Below are positions 24,788 to 26,422 of a stretch of DNA of 26,422 nt, piece after piece. The position numbers were made by a program, and so were the translations under genes. This DNA comes from DASRHG01 sp035650655. Its GTDB lineage: Bacteria; Desulfobacterota; Binatia; DP-6. The stretch covers positions 1-26,422 of the forward strand of contig DASRHG010000044.1 of NCBI GenBank assembly GCA_035650655.1, in the 5' to 3' direction. The notes under the pieces are model-generated. The model saw only the letters and a list, made by a program, of their open reading frames with translations. It had not been told where the DNA came from and ran no database searches. How positions within the stretch are numbered: position 1 is the stretch's first letter; every line of letters starts with the position of its first letter.

Positions 24788-25404
24788 TCCGCCTCCCGCC
24801 CCTCTACGCGATCGTCGACCCGCTCGACACGGGCCGCGACCCGGTCGCGCTCGCGCGCGCGCTCCTCGCCGGCGGCGCCCGGCTGCTCCAGCTCCGCCTG
24901 AAGGGCGCGACGTCCCGCGACCTCCACGCGGTCGCCGCGGCCGTCGCCCCGCTCGCCCGCGCGGCCGGCGCGCGCTTGCTCGTGAACGACCGGCCGGACG
25001 TCGCGCGCGCCGTCGCCGCGGACGGCGTCCACCTGGGGCAGGACGACGTCCCGGTCGCGGTCGCGCGGCGCGTCCTCGGGCCGGGCGGGCTCGTCGGCGT
25101 GTCGACGCACGACCTCGCGGAGGCGCGGGCGGCCGCCGCCGCGGGCGCCGACTACGTCGGCGTGGGGCCGGTGTACGCGACGGCGTCGAAGGCGCGCGCC
25201 CTCGATCCGCGCGGCCCGGCACTCGTCCGCGCCGTCCGGGCGGCCGTGTCGTGCCCGATCGTCGCGATCGGCGGCATCACCGCCGCGACGGCGCCGGACG
25301 TGATCGCGGCGGGCGCGGACGCCGTCGCGATGATCGCCGCGCTCGTGCGCGCGGCCGACCCGGCGGCGGCGACGGCGGCGGTCCTCCGGCGGCTCGGCGC
25401 GTAG
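24784..25404 (+). CDS. thiE: Thiamine-phosphate synthase
   Basis: 206 residues from GTG at 24784, overlapping the regulator's stop as GTGA. The family motifs run in order: GGARLLQLRLKGATSRDLHA, LLVNDRPDVARAVAADGVHL then GQDD, GVSTHDLAEA, YVGVGPVYATASKA and IVAIGGITA. The enzyme joins HMP pyrophosphate and thiazole phosphate to give thiamine phosphate, in the cytoplasm. The pairing with an NtrC-type regulator is unusual; other thi genes and a TPP riboswitch are absent from the window, so translation depends on the upstream cistron. The two-component genes and thiE must share a transcript, though this does not show shared function. Confidence 0.93.
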   Translation: MIRLPPLYAIVDPLDTGRDPVALARALLAGGARLLQLRLKGATSRDLHAVAAAVAPLARAAGARLLVNDRPDVARAVAADGVHLGQDDVPVAVARRVLGPGGLVGVSTHDLAEARAAAAAGADYVGVGPVYATASKARALDPRGPALVRAVRAAVSCPIVAIGGITAATAPDVIAAGADAVAMIAALVRAADPAAATAAVLRRLGA

Positions 25405-25472
25405 CGGCGCCGCGCCTCGCCGGCCCGCCCCTCGGCGGCGGTGGGGGGATCGGTCGACGGCGCGCGGCGTGC

Positions 25473-25478
25473 TATCCC
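25473..25478 (+). promoter_or_regulatory. Possible -10 element before ftsH
   Basis: TATCCC, preceded by TGC as an extended -10, ends 11 nt before the ftsH ATG. There is no -35 and no ribosome binding site, so a near-leaderless start is possible. Confidence 0.3.
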
Positions 25479-25489
25479 TCGTTCGGCTC

Positions 25490-26422
25490 ATGGAGAAGCG
25501 ACCCGCCGGCGGCGCGAAGCCGCCCCGCCCCGGCATCGCGGTCTTCCTCGTCTGGCTCGCGCTGACGGCCCTCCTCGCCTGGAACCTGCTCGGGACGTGG
25601 TCCGGCGGGCGGCGGCAGGTGGAGGTCCCCTACAGCACGTTCGTCGCCCAGGTACGCGCCGACAACGTCCGCCGCGTCCGCGTCGCCGGCGACCGCGTGA
25701 GCGGGTCGTTCGAGAAGCCGATCACGCTCTCCGAGGAACCCCGGACCGCCGCACCGCCGGCGGCGCCGCCGGCGAAGCCGATCGAGGTGACGGATTTCCG
25801 GACGAACGTCCCCGCGACCCTCGGCGACACGGCGCTCCTCCCCCTCCTCGAGCAGCACGGCGTCGTCGTCGAGGCGGCGCCCTCGACGGCGCCCTGGTTC
25901 GTCGAGCTGGTCGTCAGCTGGGGCCCGCTCCTCCTCCTCGTCGGGCTCTTCTGGTGGATGAGCCGGCAGGCGGCGCAGCGCCAGACGGGGATCTTCGGCT
26001 TCGGTCGCAGTCGCGCGCGGCGCTACACGAGCGACCGGCCGCAGGTCACCTTCAACGACGTCGCGGGCGCCGACGAGGCGAAGGCGGAGCTCCAGGAGGA
26101 GGTCGACTTCCTCCGCCACCCGGCGAAGTACCATCACCTCGGCGCCCGCATCCCGCGCGGCGTCCTGCTCGTCGGCCCGCCCGGCACCGGAAAGACGCTC
26201 CTCGCGCGCGCGGTTGCCGGGGAAGCCGGCGTGCCCTTTTTTTCGATCAACGGCTCGGAATTCGTCGAGATGTTCGTCGGTGTCGGCGCCGCGCGCGTGC
26301 GCGACCTCTTCGAGCAGGCGCGCCAACGGGCGCCCGCGATCATCTTCATCGACGAGCTCGACGCATTGGGCCGCGCGCGCGGCGCCTTTCCGATGAGCGG
26401 CGGCAACGACGAGAAGGAGCAG
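25490..26422 (+). CDS. ftsH: ATP-dependent zinc metalloprotease FtsH, N-terminal part (runs off the window)
   Basis: 311 codons from ATG at 25490 stay open to the right edge. A transmembrane helix (GIAVFLVWLALTALLAWNLL) is followed by the periplasmic domain starting VEVPYSTFVAQVRADNVRRV. A second helix (ELVVSWGPLLLLVGLFWWMS) leads to the AAA+ module: VTFNDVAGADEAKAELQEEV, Walker A GPPGTGKT, Walker B IIFIDELDA and the pore motif FVGVGAARVRDLF. The zinc protease domain (HEAGH) lies outside the window. After GRARGA the family usually has G-rich GGGHDEREQ; here it is FPMSGGNDEKEQ, a variant. FtsH degrades misfolded membrane proteins and regulators at the inner membrane. The periplasmic loop has a Pro/Ala-rich insert (TAAPPAAPPAKP). 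Confidence 0.93.
   Translation, partial: MEKRPAGGAKPPRPGIAVFLVWLALTALLAWNLLGTWSGGRRQVEVPYSTFVAQVRADNVRRVRVAGDRVSGSFEKPITLSEEPRTAAPPAAPPAKPIEVTDFRTNVPATLGDTALLPLLEQHGVVVEAAPSTAPWFVELVVSWGPLLLLVGLFWWMSRQAAQRQTGIFGFGRSRARRYTSDRPQVTFNDVAGADEAKAELQEEVDFLRHPAKYHHLGARIPRGVLLVGPPGTGKTLLARAVAGEAGVPFFSINGSEFVEMFVGVGAARVRDLFEQARQRAPAIIFIDELDALGRARGAFPMSGGNDEKEQ

Noticed and set aside
24700..24790. TPP riboswitch before thiE
   Set aside because: thiE overlaps the preceding gene by 4 bp, leaving no leader, and no THI-box motif was seen.

Overview
The window is about 70% GC, densely coding, and carries many GTG/TTG starts. The gene content points to a high-GC Gram-negative soil or sediment bacterium. It includes a DUF1302/DUF1329 outer-membrane pair, Sec lipoproteins with lipoboxes, a PrkA-YeaH-SpoVR operon, an NtrB/NtrC-type sigma-54 system, and gltX next to tRNA-Gln and tRNA-Glu. 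A deltaproteobacterial-grade, Binatota-like or Rokubacteria-like genome would fit. This placement is inference; the window has no rRNA or other decisive marker.

Layout. 1-47: the 5' part of a tRNA-Ser(GCT) running off the left edge. 242-2286: small membrane or exported proteins and a macro-domain ADP-ribose hydrolase. 2398-5478: a small unknown protein and the ClpB disaggregase, followed by two tandem GC hairpins. 5606-8230: a lipoprotein amidohydrolase, a TPR-like secreted protein and the Cys-tRNA(Pro) deacylase YbaK. 8244-11431 (minus): a DUF1302 outer-membrane barrel and a DUF1329 periplasmic protein in one operon. 11630-12929: two decayed insertion sequences (IS5-type and IS481-type) fused to each other and ending 2 bp from a tRNA-Lys(TTT). 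13145-14346: a glycine-zipper lipoprotein, a single-domain response regulator and a DUF192 protein. 14462-16082: gltX, tRNA-Gln(CTG) and tRNA-Glu(CTC). 16083-16535: a 450-bp regulatory region. 16536-21168: prkA, yeaH/DUF444 and spoVR. 21188-21667 (minus): a DUF1772 membrane protein. 21840-25404: an FmdB zinc ribbon, an NtrB-like kinase, an NtrC-like sigma-54 activator and thiE in a tight chain. 25490 to the end: the N-terminal half of FtsH.

The most interesting signal is regulatory. The leader of the PrkA-YeaH-SpoVR stress operon has a well-spaced sigma-70 promoter (TTGACA-17-TACCCT) with an inverted repeat across it. About 120 bp further on is a near-consensus sigma-54 promoter with correct GG-N10-GC geometry. 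Five kilobases downstream the window encodes an NtrB/NtrC-type pair whose AAA+ domain has the sigma-54-contacting GAFTGA loop. In Escherichia coli the homologous yeaGH operon is NtrC/sigma-54 controlled, so the same wiring may be kept here with an SpoVR gene added.

A second theme is promoter style. Many intergenic regions carry a GCTA-type -10 element. Several genes (gltX, the 2286-start gene, fmdB, ftsH) have a -10-like element only 7-12 nt before ATG and no Shine-Dalgarno sequence, which suggests leaderless or near-leaderless mRNAs. No CRISPR array, prophage or biosynthetic cluster was seen, and no wholly unknown multi-gene system.
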